Shown: positions 40,205 through 50,539, counted from the first letter of the stretch. The stretch is DNA of 64,000 bases from Metapseudomonas sp043392685 (GCA_043392685.1 JBHZGM010000015.1), one strand, 5' to 3'. A program made the numbers and translations. The notes: a model not told the origin generated them from the sequence alone.

Positions 40205-40493
40205 ATGCGTCTCTCCAAGCGGAAAACCAACACAGTAGTCGCAGATACCCCAGGCGCCAACCAACTGTATCGCTCAACGCGCGTGTCGCTGTATGGGGAC
40301 GTTGCAAGATCCCAGGCCTTAGGCTCTGCACGAGAAACGCCTGCGCATCGGTGATGCTTCGTTAAAAATCGATTCGGAATGCTCATTAACCTCTGTTAAC
40401 TCTGCTTCCTCACCGATTTTTTCCTCGCCTGACCTTCGCTCGGCGGTTTTCGTACAGACCCTGGTCTGTCGATACAACAACAAGGTGACCGCC
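40205..40493 (+). promoter_or_regulatory. Upstream region of lysE/benE (289 bases, no gene seen)
   Basis: The gap between divergent genes is AT-richer than its surroundings near 40355-40420 (CGTTAAAAATCGATTCGGAATGCTCATTAACCTCTGTTAAC). It probably carries both promoters. AATGCTCATTAACCTCTGTTAACTC contains GTTAAC and TTAACC direct elements of unknown meaning. I see no coding frame or RNA. Confidence 0.35.
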
Positions 40494-41111
40494 ATGAGTC
40501 TGGAACTGATCTTCGCCTTTGTCCTCTTCGCCTTCGTCACTTCGGTGACCCCAGGCCCCAACAACATGATGCTGCTCGCCTCGGGCGTGAACTTCGGTGT
40601 GCGCCGCAGCGTGCCGCACATGCTCGGCATCAGCCTCGGTTTCATGGTGCTGGTGATGGCGGTGGGCCTGGGCCTGTCCCAGGTATTCCAGCAGGTGCCC
40701 GAGCTCTATACCGCGCTGCGCTACATCGGCGCCGCCTACCTGCTCTATCTCGCCTGGAAGATTGCCGGCTCCGGCGCACCGGATGCCGGCGTCCCGGAAA
40801 AGCGGCCCAAGCCCTTCTCCTTCCTCCAGGCCGCGGCCTTCCAGTGGGTCAACCCCAAGGCCTGGGTCATGGCCATTGGCGCCATCACCACCTATACGCC
40901 GCAGGAAAACTTCGTGGTCAACGTGGTGCTGATCGCCGCCCTGTTCGCCCTGGTCAACTGCCCCAGTGTCGGCCTCTGGACGGTGGCCGGCAGCCTGATG
41001 CGTCGCTGGCTGTCCGAACCGCGCATACTGCGCCTGTTCAACATCGGCATGGCCCTGCTGCTGGTGGCCTCGCTCTACCCCATCCTGGTCGACGTCAACG
41101 GAAAGATCTGA
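40494..41111 (+). CDS. LysE-family amino-acid exporter (205 aa)
   Basis: The protein has the family N-terminus FVTSVTPGPNNMMLLASGVNFGVRRSVPHMLGISLG, with TPGPNN as signature, and about six hydrophobic helices. Family members export basic or neutral amino acids or homoserine lactones; the substrate is unclear. The ATG at 40494 follows AAGGTG; a GTG three codons earlier is weaker. Its TGA overlaps the next start (TGATG), so it is translationally coupled to the BenE-like gene. Confidence 0.9.
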   Translation: MSLELIFAFVLFAFVTSVTPGPNNMMLLASGVNFGVRRSVPHMLGISLGFMVLVMAVGLGLSQVFQQVPELYTALRYIGAAYLLYLAWKIAGSGAPDAGVPEKRPKPFSFLQAAAFQWVNPKAWVMAIGAITTYTPQENFVVNVVLIAALFALVNCPSVGLWTVAGSLMRRWLSEPRILRLFNIGMALLLVASLYPILVDVNGKI

Positions 41112-42325
41112 TGACCCAAGTGTCCGAATCCCCGGTCAGTCCCCCTCGGCTGCGCCCCCTGGCCGACTCTTCGCCTTCCGCCGTAGTGGCGGGCTTCATT
41201 GCCATGCTCACCGGCTACACCAGCTCCCTGGTGCTGATGTTCCAGGCGGGCCAGGCCGCCGGGCTCAGCAGCGCGCAGATCTCCTCCTGGATCTGGGCGC
41301 TATCTATCGGCATGGCCCTGACCACAGTCGGTCTCTCCCTGCGCTACCGCACCCCCATCGTCGTCGCCTGGTCCACACCGGGCGCGGCCCTGCTGATCAC
41401 CAGCCTGCCAGGGGTGAGCTACGGCGAAGCCATCGGCGCGTTCGTGGTGTGCGCCGCCCTGCTCGCCCTGGTGGGGCTGACCGGAGGCTTCGAGCGCCTG
41501 ATGCGCCGCCTCCCCGCCTCCCTGGCGGCGGCCCTGCTGGCGGGCATCCTGTTCAAGATCGGCAGCGAAATCTTCATCGCCGCCCAGCATCGCACCGCCC
41601 TGGTCCTGGCGATGTTCTTCAGCTACCTGCTGTTCAAGCGCCTGCAGCCACGCTACGCCGTACTGGTGGCACTGGTGGTGGGCTGTGTGATGGCGGCGGT
41701 GCTGGGCCTGCTGGATTTCAGCGGCTTCGAGTTCGCCCTGGCCGAACCCGTATGGACCACCCCCGAGTTCTCCGTCACCGCCGTGATCAGCATCGGCATC
41801 CCCCTGTTCGTGGTGGCCATGGCCTCGCAGAACATTCCCGGAATCGCCGTGCTGCGCGCCGACGGCTATCAGGTACCGGCTTCGCCGCTGATCTCGGTGA
41901 CCGGCATCGCCTCGCTGCTGCTGGCACCCTTCGGTTCCCACGGCATCAACCTGGCAGCCATCAGTGCGGCCATCTGCACCGGGCCCCATGCCCACGAGGA
42001 CCGCAGCAAGCGCTACACCGCCGCCGTCTGGTGCGGGATCTTCTACGGCATCGCCGGCACCTTCGGCGCGACCCTCGCAGCCCTCTTCGCCGCCCTGCCC
42101 AAGGAACTGGTGCTGTCCATCGCCGCCCTGGCGCTGTTCGGCTCCATCAGCAACGGCCTGACGGCCGCCATGCAGGAGCCCCGGGACCGCGAAGCAGCGC
42201 TGATCACTTTCATGGTCACCGCCTCAGGCATGACCCTGCTATCCATCGGCTCGGCCTTCTGGGGCCTGATCGCCGGCGTGCTGACCCTGCTGATCCTGAA
42301 TATCGACACGGGCAAGGACAAATGA
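41111..42325 (+). CDS. BenE-family benzoate/H+ symporter-like transporter (404 aa)
   Basis: About eleven to twelve hydrophobic helices are present, with family stretches GFIAMLTGYTSSLVLMFQAGQAAGL, TPIVVAWSTPGAALLIT, and ASQNIPGIAVLRADGYQVP. It ends in a helix-rich region with FGSISNGLTAAM. BenE proteins import benzoate or other compounds. No aromatic degradation gene is adjacent, so the substrate may be different. It is coupled to the LysE-type exporter, an unusual pairing of importer and exporter. Confidence 0.88.
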   Translation: MTQVSESPVSPPRLRPLADSSPSAVVAGFIAMLTGYTSSLVLMFQAGQAAGLSSAQISSWIWALSIGMALTTVGLSLRYRTPIVVAWSTPGAALLITSLPGVSYGEAIGAFVVCAALLALVGLTGGFERLMRRLPASLAAALLAGILFKIGSEIFIAAQHRTALVLAMFFSYLLFKRLQPRYAVLVALVVGCVMAAVLGLLDFSGFEFALAEPVWTTPEFSVTAVISIGIPLFVVAMASQNIPGIAVLRADGYQVPASPLISVTGIASLLLAPFGSHGINLAAISAAICTGPHAHEDRSKRYTAAVWCGIFYGIAGTFGATLAALFAALPKELVLSIAALALFGSISNGLTAAMQEPRDREAALITFMVTASGMTLLSIGSAFWGLIAGVLTLLILNIDTGKDK

Positions 42326-42327
42326 AA

Positions 42328-42352
42328 AAGGCGCCGGAAGGCGCCGTTCTCT
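42328..42352 (+). terminator. Weak terminator after the benE-like gene
   Basis: GGCGCC-GGAA-GGCGCC is followed by GTTCTCTTT, a modest T-rich tail, directly after the stop. Confidence 0.55.
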
Positions 42353-42367
42353 TTATGGGAATCAGTT

Positions 42368-42431
42368 CCGTGGCCCGGATGAAATCCGGGGAAAGTCCCA
42401 CCGCCGCTCCCGGATTTCATCCGGGCTCTGG
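42368..42431. repeat. REP-A intergenic palindrome, copy 3
   Basis: GCCCGGATGAAATCCGGG and CCCGGATTTCATCCGGGC flank GAAAGTCCCACCGCCGCT. It has the same orientation as copy 1 and is inverted with respect to copy 2. It lies between convergent benE-like and pyrF genes. Confidence 0.85.
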
Positions 42432-42562
42432 TGGACACGCCATCCAGAACACGGATGAAGCCAGTACCAACAGAACTCGACGAGGTGGTGAAGGACGTCG
42501 CGGGCTGGAAACCTTCCCGGAAACTCTGGGCAGACTGAGAACTTCGGCAAGCTGGTGCTGAA

Positions 42563-42587
42563 GGCGCGCTGCCCGGGGCAGCGCGCC
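42563..42587 (-). other. Strong GC hairpin after pyrF
   Basis: GGCGCGCTGCCC and GGGCAGCGCGCC form a 12-bp perfect stem with a minimal loop, 8 bases after the pyrF stop. The U tract is missing (TTCAGC), so it may stabilise the 3' end or act as a weak terminator. Confidence 0.6.
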
Positions 42588-42594
42588 AGCGGCG

Positions 42595-43293
42595 TCAGGC
42601 CAGTTCGGCGACGACTGCGGCCAGGGCCTTGGCCGGGTCGGCGGCCTGGCTGATCGGGCGGCCGATCACCAGGTAGTCGGAGCCGGCATCCAGGGCCTGG
42701 CGCGGAGTGAGGATGCGGCGCTGGTCGTCCTGGGCACTGCCGGCCGGACGAATACCCGGCGTCACCAGTTGCAGGCGCGGATAGGCGGACTTGAGGTCGG
42801 CAGCTTCCTGGGCCGAGCACACCAGGCCATCCATGCCGGCCTTGTCGGCCAGACCGGCCAGGCGCAGCACCTGCTCCCTGGGCTCGATATCCAGGCCGAT
42901 GCCGGCCAGGTCTTCGCGCTCCATGCTGGTCAGCACGGTCACGCCGATCAGCAGCGGCTTGGGACCATTGAACTTGTCCAGGGTCTCGCGGCAGGCCGCC
43001 ATCATGCGCAGACCGCCGGAGCAGTGCACATTGACCATCCACACGCCCATTTCGGCAGCAGCCTTCACCGCCATCGCCGTGGTGTTGGGGATGTCGTGGA
43101 ATTTCAGGTCGAGGAACACCTCGAAGCCCCGGTCACGCAGGGTCGAGACGATTTCGGCGGAGCAGCTGGTGAACAGCTCCTTGCCCACCTTGACCCGGCA
43201 CAGCTTGGGGTCCAGCTGGTCAGCCAGCCGCAGGGCAGCTTCGCGGGTAGGAAAGTCGAGGGCGACAATGATCGGCGTCTGACAGGCGGACAT
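42595..43293 (-). CDS. pyrF: Orotidine-5'-phosphate decarboxylase (232 aa)
   Basis: PyrF makes UMP from OMP, the last step of pyrimidine synthesis. The N-terminal IIVALDFPTREAALRLADQL and the signature VFLDLKFHDIPNTTAMAVKAAAEMGV (catalytic Asp-Lys-Asp near residue 60) are clear. The C-terminal GSDYLVIGRPISQAADP is the phosphate-binding loop. The length is normal. It ends with a GC hairpin and is divergent from the DUF2897 gene. Confidence 0.97.
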   Translation of the reverse strand: MSACQTPIIVALDFPTREAALRLADQLDPKLCRVKVGKELFTSCSAEIVSTLRDRGFEVFLDLKFHDIPNTTAMAVKAAAEMGVWMVNVHCSGGLRMMAACRETLDKFNGPKPLLIGVTVLTSMEREDLAGIGLDIEPREQVLRLAGLADKAGMDGLVCSAQEAADLKSAYPRLQLVTPGIRPAGSAQDDQRRILTPRQALDAGSDYLVIGRPISQAADPAKALAAVVAELA

Positions 43294-43495
43294 GGAGAAA
43301 TCTCATACGAATCGGAAACGGCGCGCATTGTAGCGGAAGCCGGCGCGCGCCGCTGCTCTCGGACCAGAGGATCGGGGCCGACGGCGCCACCAGTCGCGGC
43401 GCCCGTTGGGCCGCACGGGAATCATCGCCTGCCGGGAACGTGGAAAGGCGCGCACAATCGAATAGAGTAGTGGCCCCTTTTCGCAGGAGAACGTC

Positions 43496-43663
43496 ATGCC
43501 TTGGTATGCCTGGCTGATACTGGTCCTGGCCATCGGCTCCATCGTCGGTAGCCTGATGCTGTTGCGCGATACGGCGAAGAAACTGCCGCTCACCGAAGAG
43601 CAGCTCAAGCGCATCCGCGAGCGCAACGCCGAGATGGATGCCAAGGAAGCCAAGGACCGCTGA
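43496..43663 (+). CDS. DUF2897-family small membrane protein (55 aa)
   Basis: The frame MPWYAWLILVLAIGSIVGS-LMLLRDTAKKLPL-TEEQLKRIRERNAEMD-AKEAKDR (hyphens mark breaks only) is one transmembrane helix followed by a charged coiled tail. It has GCAGGAGAACGTC before the ATG, with AGGAGA at a good distance. The same gene stands beside pyrF in other Pseudomonas. The function is unknown. Confidence 0.85.
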   Translation: MPWYAWLILVLAIGSIVGSLMLLRDTAKKLPLTEEQLKRIRERNAEMDAKEAKDR

Positions 43664-43667
43664 CTCC

Positions 43668-44477
43668 GTGCCCTCCCCCGAACAACAGGGTGCGGCAACG
43701 TCGCTGCGAAGCGTCATGCCGCTCCACCTGCAGTTTCTGTTCCCGCTGATCGTCCTCGCCCTTGGCCAGGGGCTGGGGGGCTTGCAGGTCACCGCCCTGC
43801 TGGCGGGCGTCGCCTACGCCGGCTGGGTGTTCGCCGAGCGCCAGCTACCGGGGCGACTCTGGCTCGCCGTCACCCTGCTCGCTTCCGTCGCCCTCGCCGC
43901 CCACCTGGTGCCGGGCTTCAGCCCATTACCCTTGGGCGAACCGCAGCGCCTGAGCCCCGACGCACCGCCCTACGCGTTGCGCCTTTCCTGGGACAAGCTG
44001 CTGGTGGGCATGACCCTGCTCGCCTGGTGGCTTGGCCGGCCGACACCGCCAACGCCGGCCTCCGCGCCGCGCTACGCCTGGTTCGCCGTCCTCGCTACCC
44101 TGCTGCTGGTGCCGCTGCTGGCCCTGGCCATCGGCCTGGTGGGCTGGCAGCCGAAATGGCCGGAGATGATCTGGGAATGGCTGGCGGTGAACCTGCTGGT
44201 CACCGTGCTGGCGGAAGAACTGGTGTTCCGCGGCTTGCTGCAACCGGCGCTGGTCTCCCGGCTCGGCGCACGCAATGGCGTGTTGCTCACGGCGGCGATC
44301 TTCGGCGCCGTCCACCTGCCGTTCAGCCCGCTGTTCGCGTCAGTCGCGGGGCTGGCCGGCCTGAGCTACGGGCTGGCTTTCCACTTCAGCGGCCGACTGT
44401 CGCTGGCGGTGGCCCTGCACCTGGCGGTCAATCTTTGCCATCTGGCGTTGCTGAGCTACCCGCTGCGGCAGGCCTGA
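43668..44477 (+). CDS. CPBP-family intramembrane metalloprotease (269 aa)
   Basis: About seven hydrophobic helices are visible. The family's motif 1 is AEELVFRGLL (Glu-Glu ... Arg, near residue 184), motif 2 is FGAVHLPF (His), and motif 3 is HLAVNLCHL. These are the active-site residues of CaaX/Abi-type membrane proteases. The GTG at 43668 lies 4 bases after the DUF2897 stop; an ATG at 43716 (MPLHLQFLF) just before the first helix may be the true start. It overlaps the convergent binding-protein gene by 50 bases. Its substrate is unknown. Confidence 0.85.
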   Translation: MPSPEQQGAATSLRSVMPLHLQFLFPLIVLALGQGLGGLQVTALLAGVAYAGWVFAERQLPGRLWLAVTLLASVALAAHLVPGFSPLPLGEPQRLSPDAPPYALRLSWDKLLVGMTLLAWWLGRPTPPTPASAPRYAWFAVLATLLLVPLLALAIGLVGWQPKWPEMIWEWLAVNLLVTVLAEELVFRGLLQPALVSRLGARNGVLLTAAIFGAVHLPFSPLFASVAGLAGLSYGLAFHFSGRLSLAVALHLAVNLCHLALLSYPLRQA

Positions 44478-45249
44478 CCACCACGCCATAACGCCCGAAG
44501 ATCTTTTGCAACTGGCCGCCGGCGCGCAGCCGCTCCAGCAGTGCGGAAAACCGTTCGGCACTGATGGGGGCTCCCGGCCTCAGCAAGGCGTAGTGATGGT
44601 AGTTCTGGTCGATGCGCTCGCTGGCGAGGAATCGGCCCGCCTGTTCCGGGTTCTGCGCTAGGTAGGCATTGAAATAGGAACGGGTCGCCAGGGCGATATC
44701 CGCACGCTCGCGCAGCACCATCTGCAGGTTGCTGTCGTGGGAATAGGTGAGCGTCGCGTCGAACTCGCGCTGGAGGAATACAAGGTCGGGATTGAAGCCG
44801 GCAAAACCGTAGTGATAGCCGTTGTAGAGCGCCAGGCGCTTGCCGGCCAGCTGCTTGAAGTAGTCCTGGCTACGCCCGGGCCGGGCCTTGGCGACGAAGA
44901 TTTCCGCATCCGCCAGCCCCATGTCGATGCGCGCACCGGGGATGCCTTGCCAGCCCCAGTCCGGATTCTCGAACACCACCAGATCGATCCGCCCTTGCTG
45001 GAAATCCCGGAAGCGCCGGGGAATGGCGGTGGGACGCAGGACGAAGCGGTAGTCTGCCTGCACGGCGTTGAGCGCGGCGAGCATGTCCAGGAGTAGGCCG
45101 CTGGCCTCGGCCGATTCCGGCTTGACCACATAGGGCGGGAAATGCGCACCAGCGACCTGGATGGTCTCTGACGCCGCCACAGGCATGACAACCAGCAGAA
45201 CCAAGGAGAACCACAACGCTTTGAAGGAATGCCCCCAGCCCGCTTCCAT
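44428..45249 (-). CDS. Periplasmic solute-binding protein, SBP family 3-like (273 aa)
   Basis: A signal peptide (FKALWFSLVLLVVMPVAA|SETI) precedes a type 2 periplasmic-binding domain: IQVAGAHFPPYVVKPESAEASGLLLDML, GRIDLVVFENPDWGW, and LAGKRLALYNGYHYGF. ABC transporters of polar amino acids use this family, but there is no permease or ATPase nearby. Such orphan proteins may feed a distant transporter or have another role. The 3' end overlaps the CPBP gene on the other strand. Confidence 0.85.
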   Translation of the reverse strand: MEAGWGHSFKALWFSLVLLVVMPVAASETIQVAGAHFPPYVVKPESAEASGLLLDMLAALNAVQADYRFVLRPTAIPRRFRDFQQGRIDLVVFENPDWGWQGIPGARIDMGLADAEIFVAKARPGRSQDYFKQLAGKRLALYNGYHYGFAGFNPDLVFLQREFDATLTYSHDSNLQMVLRERADIALATRSYFNAYLAQNPEQAGRFLASERIDQNYHHYALLRPGAPISAERFSALLERLRAGGQLQKIFGRYGVVVRPAAAGSSATPDGKD

Positions 45250-45353
45250 TTCTACCGCTGCTCCCTGCAGATACGGCCTGCACGCAGCCTACGCGATTAT
45301 CAACTCAACCTTGCAGGCATCTCCCGCAGGCCGTGACGCAGTTCACATTTGCC

Positions 45354-45983
45354 TCAGGCATCCTTGATGACCAGCGACAACGCCTGCTCGGCCAACTGAT
45401 CCAGGCTCATCGGCCCTTCCGGGCGGAACCAGGTAGTGGTCCAGCTCAGTGCCCCGGTGAGGAAACGCCGCAGGATGAACGGGTCGGTGGTGAAGTAGCC
45501 CTCGGCCCGCGCTTCACCCAGCACATCCAGCCAGAGCTGCTCATAGGATTCGCGCAGCTGGAGAATATGCTGCTGGCCTTCCTCGGACAACGAGCGCCAT
45601 TCGTACACCAGCACCGCCATGGCCTCCCCCGTGCCACCCATGATCGATTGCAGCTCGCAGCGAATCAGCGCCAGCACCCGCTCGCGCAGGTCGCCAGCCT
45701 CCGCCAGGGAGGCACGCATCAGCGCGGTGTTGTAGAGGACGGTTTCCTCCATCACCGAACGGAGAATCTCATCCTTGCTCTTGAAGTGATGGAAGATGCT
45801 GCCGGACTGGATGCCGACGGCACTGGCGAGATCGCGCACCGTGGTGCGCTCGTAGCCCTTGCTGCGGAACAGGTGGGCGGCAGTCTGCAGCAGCTTGCCG
45901 CGGGCACTTTCAGGGTCGGTGATCTGGCCGCCAGCCACCAGCTCCTGCATCACCGCGTGGGCTTTTTCGTCGTCAAGGCTCAT
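45354..45983 (-). CDS. atuR: TetR-family repressor AtuR (209 aa)
   Basis: AtuR is the repressor of the acyclic-terpene genes in P. aeruginosa and binds the atuR-atuA gap. Here the N-terminal helix-turn-helix is seen in RGKLLQTAAHLFRSKGYERTTVRDLASAVGIQSGSIFHHFKSKDEIL (residues 28-75 or so; hyphenless motif given by position). The C-terminal ligand domain is helical. The ATG at 45983 fits the TetR length. It is divergent from atuA, with two 16-bp palindromes between. A citronellol- or geraniol-derived CoA ester is the likely inducer. Confidence 0.93.
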   Translation of the reverse strand: MSLDDEKAHAVMQELVAGGQITDPESARGKLLQTAAHLFRSKGYERTTVRDLASAVGIQSGSIFHHFKSKDEILRSVMEETVLYNTALMRASLAEAGDLRERVLALIRCELQSIMGGTGEAMAVLVYEWRSLSEEGQQHILQLRESYEQLWLDVLGEARAEGYFTTDPFILRRFLTGALSWTTTWFRPEGPMSLDQLAEQALSLVIKDA

Positions 45984-46072
45984 TGGAATCCCCGCTGCAG
46001 TCGGCCATTCCAAGACAAGAATGGGCTGCAAGTCTCTGTCTAGGTTCGCGAAATTTATGCCGGCTAATCCGC

Positions 46073-46133
46073 CCAAGCAAGCGCTCGGGCAAAAAAGAAC
46101 CGAACACCACTTTTCAACCAAGCGCTTGCTTGG
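46073..46133. promoter_or_regulatory. Two AtuR-type operators in the atuR-atuA gap
   Basis: CCAAGC-GCTT-GCTTGG at 46118-46133 is a perfect palindrome with 6-bp half-sites. CCAAGC-AAGC-GCTCGG at 46073-46088 is its reverse complement with one change. The two centres are 45 bp apart. AtuR of P. aeruginosa is known to bind two inverted-repeat sites in this gap, so these are the obvious operators. Confidence 0.75.
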
Positions 46134-46175
46134 TAGTGTTCAATCCATCTCCCAACAGTGCTGCGGAATACTCCA

Positions 46176-47981
<1,806 letters not shown>

Positions 47982-48023
47982 GGTGCGCCACGCGCACCGC
48001 AATCAGTCAGGACAACAAGAACA

Positions 48024-48893
48024 ATGAGCTACGACTCCGTATTCAAACCTGGCCTGTTCGCCGATCAGACCATCCTGGTCACCGGCGGCGGCAGCGGCAT
48101 CGGCCGCTGCGTGGCCCACGAGCTGGCCCACTTGCGCGCCCACGTGGTGCTGGTCGGGCGCAAGCTGGAAAAGCTGGAGAAAACCAGCGCTGAAATCATC
48201 GAAGACGGCGGCAGCGCCAGCTTCCAGGTCTGCGACATCCGCGACGAAGAAGCGGTGAAGGCCATGGTCGGCGCGGTGATCAAGGAGCGCGGTCGCATCC
48301 ATCAACTGGTCAACAACGCCGGCGGCCAGTTCCCCGCCCCGCTGATCGGCATCAACCAGAAAGGCTTCGAGACAGTGGTGCGCACCAACCTGGTGGGCGG
48401 TTTTCTCGTAGCCAAGGAAGTCTTCCTGCAGAGCATGAGCAAACATGGCGGCAGCATCGTCAACATGCTCGCCGACATGTGGGGTGGCATGCCCGGCATG
48501 GGCCATTCCGGCGCCGCCCGAGCGGGCATGGAGAACTTCACCAAGACCGCAGCCTACGAGTGGGGCCACGCCGGCGTGCGGGTCAACGCCGTGGCGCCGG
48601 GCTGGATCGCCTCCAGCGGCATGGACACCTACCCCGAGTCGATGAAGAACATGATCCGCAACCTCAAGGATCACGTGCCGCTGCAGCGCATCGGCACCGA
48701 GTCGGAGGTGGCCGCGGCCATCGTCTTCCTGCTCAGCCCCGGCGCCAACTTCATCAGCGGCAACACCATCCGCATCGATGGCGCCGCCAGCCAGGGCACC
48801 CGTGCCTGGACGCTGGGCAAGGCGAAAAACAGTGAGTCATACAACGGTTTCCACCGGGCCTACGTGCCCGACGTACTGAAAGATCAGGAGTAA
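48024..48893 (+). CDS. atuB: Short-chain dehydrogenase AtuB (289 aa)
   Basis: This SDR has the NAD(P)-binding TGGGSGIG motif near residue 20 and the NNAG motif in LVNNAGGQFPAP near residue 95. The catalytic region reads SIVNMLADMWGGMPGMGHSGAARAGMENFTK; the usual YxxxK Tyr appears replaced here (HSGAARAG), so the active site is atypical, like trans-2-enoyl-CoA reductase-type SDRs. It lies 42 bases after atuA. In the pathway it is thought to act on citronellol/citronellal or a CoA intermediate. Confidence 0.9.
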   Translation: MSYDSVFKPGLFADQTILVTGGGSGIGRCVAHELAHLRAHVVLVGRKLEKLEKTSAEIIEDGGSASFQVCDIRDEEAVKAMVGAVIKERGRIHQLVNNAGGQFPAPLIGINQKGFETVVRTNLVGGFLVAKEVFLQSMSKHGGSIVNMLADMWGGMPGMGHSGAARAGMENFTKTAAYEWGHAGVRVNAVAPGWIASSGMDTYPESMKNMIRNLKDHVPLQRIGTESEVAAAIVFLLSPGANFISGNTIRIDGAASQGTRAWTLGKAKNSESYNGFHRAYVPDVLKDQE

Positions 48894-48897
48894 GGCA

Positions 48898-50514
48898 ATG
48901 CCCGTGATCCAATCGGAAATCGATGTCCATGGCGAAGCCTTCGCGCAGAACCGCGAAGCCATGCTGAACGCCATAGCGGCCTTCCGCGACGTCGAGCAGA
49001 AGGTGCTGGACAAGGCGCAGGAAGCCAAGGCCAAGTTCGAGAAGCGCGGCCAGTTGCTGCCGCGTGAACGCATCAACCTGCTGCTCGATGCCGGCGCGCC
49101 GTTCCTCGAACTGTCCTCCCTGGCCGGCTACAAGCTGCACGACGACAAGGACGGTAGCCAAGCCGGTGGCGGCATCATCGCCGGCATCGGCTACATCGCC
49201 GGCATTCGCTGTCTGGTGATCGCCAACAACAGCGCAATCAAGGGCGGCACCATCTCCCCCACCGGCCTGAAGAAGTCCCTGCGCATGCAGCAGATCGCCT
49301 TCGAGAACAAACTGCCGGTGGTGACCCTGGCCGAAAGCGGCGGCGCCAACCTCAACTACGCCGCCGACATCTTCGTCGAGGGCGCGCGCGGCTTCGCCAA
49401 CCAGGCGCGCATGTCCGCCATGGGCTTGCCACAAATCACCGTCGTGCATGGCTCCAGCACCGCTGGCGGGGCCTACCAGCCCGGCTTGTCGGACTACGTG
49501 GTGGTGGTGCGCGGCAAGGCCAAGATGTTCCTCGCCGGCCCGCCCCTGCTCAAGGCCGCCACCGGAGAGATCGCCACCGACGAGCAACTCGGTGGCGCCG
49601 AGATGCACGCCCAGGTCGCCGGCACCGCTGAGTACCTGGCTGAGAACGACGCCGACGGTGTACGGCTGGCGCGTGAGATCCTCGCCATGCTGCCGTGGAA
49701 CCAGCAGTTGCCGGCGCGGCCGGCGAAAAGCTGGCGCGAACCACTGTACCCGGCCGAAGAACTGCTCGGCCTGGTGCCGGCCGATGCCAAGAAGCCCTAC
49801 GACGTGCGCGAGATCATCGCCCGCATCGCCGACGGCTCGGAGTTCCTCGACTTCAAGAACGAATTCGACAGCCAGACCGTCTGCGGCCACCTGCAGATCG
49901 AAGGCCAGGCCTGCGGTTTCATCGGCAACAACGGCCCGATCACCCCGCAAGGCGCAGCCAAGGCCGCGCAATTCATCCAGTTGTGCGAGCAGAGCAACAC
50001 GCCGATCCTGTTCTTCCATAACACCACCGGCTTCATGGTCGGGACGGAGTCGGAACAGAACGGTGTGATCAAGCACGGTTCGAAGATGATCCAGGCCGTG
50101 GCCAACGCCACGGTGCCCAAGCTGACCATCGTCGTCGGCGGCTCCTACGGCGCCGGCAACTACGCCATGTGCGGTCGCGGCCTCGACCCACGCTTCATCT
50201 TCGCCTGGCCCAACAGCCGCACGGCGGTGATGGGCGGCGCCCAGGCCGGCAAGGTGCTGCGCATCGTCACCGAAGAAAAACACGCCAAGGAGGGCAAGGA
50301 GCCCGACCCGAAGATGCTCGACATGCTGGAAACCGTTACCGCACAAAAGCTCGACAGCCAGTCCACCGCCCTCTACGGCACCGCCAGCCTGTGGGATGAC
50401 GGCCTGATCGACCCACGCGATACGCGCAAGCTGCTGGGCTTTTTGCTGGACATCTGTGCCGAGGCCAACCTGCGGCCTCTGAAATCCAATCGATTCGGCG
50501 TCGCCCGTTTCTGA
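48898..50514 (+). CDS. atuC: Geranyl-CoA carboxylase beta subunit AtuC (538 aa)
   Basis: AtuC is the carboxyltransferase subunit that, with AtuF, adds CO2 to the methyl group of cis-geranyl-CoA, giving isohexenylglutaconyl-CoA. It is closely related to methylcrotonyl-CoA carboxylase beta (LiuB). It shows RERINLLLDAGAPFLELSSLAG, TISPTGLKKSLRMQQIAFEN, FHNTTGFMVGTESEQNGVIKHG, and a C-terminal GNYAMCGRGLDPRFIFAWPN. The start follows AGGAG 4 bases after atuB stop. The window holds no liuBD, so the assignment rests on the atu context. Confidence 0.95.
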   Translation: MPVIQSEIDVHGEAFAQNREAMLNAIAAFRDVEQKVLDKAQEAKAKFEKRGQLLPRERINLLLDAGAPFLELSSLAGYKLHDDKDGSQAGGGIIAGIGYIAGIRCLVIANNSAIKGGTISPTGLKKSLRMQQIAFENKLPVVTLAESGGANLNYAADIFVEGARGFANQARMSAMGLPQITVVHGSSTAGGAYQPGLSDYVVVVRGKAKMFLAGPPLLKAATGEIATDEQLGGAEMHAQVAGTAEYLAENDADGVRLAREILAMLPWNQQLPARPAKSWREPLYPAEELLGLVPADAKKPYDVREIIARIADGSEFLDFKNEFDSQTVCGHLQIEGQACGFIGNNGPITPQGAAKAAQFIQLCEQSNTPILFFHNTTGFMVGTESEQNGVIKHGSKMIQAVANATVPKLTIVVGGSYGAGNYAMCGRGLDPRFIFAWPNSRTAVMGGAQAGKVLRIVTEEKHAKEGKEPDPKMLDMLETVTAQKLDSQSTALYGTASLWDDGLIDPRDTRKLLGFLLDICAEANLRPLKSNRFGVARF

Positions 50515-50539
50515 CCCTCATCATCGGAGCACAACAACA

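Noticed and set aside
41111..42325. Part of a benzoate degradation (ben) cluster
   Set aside because: No dioxygenase, dehydrogenase or ben regulator is adjacent; the partner is a LysE-type exporter.
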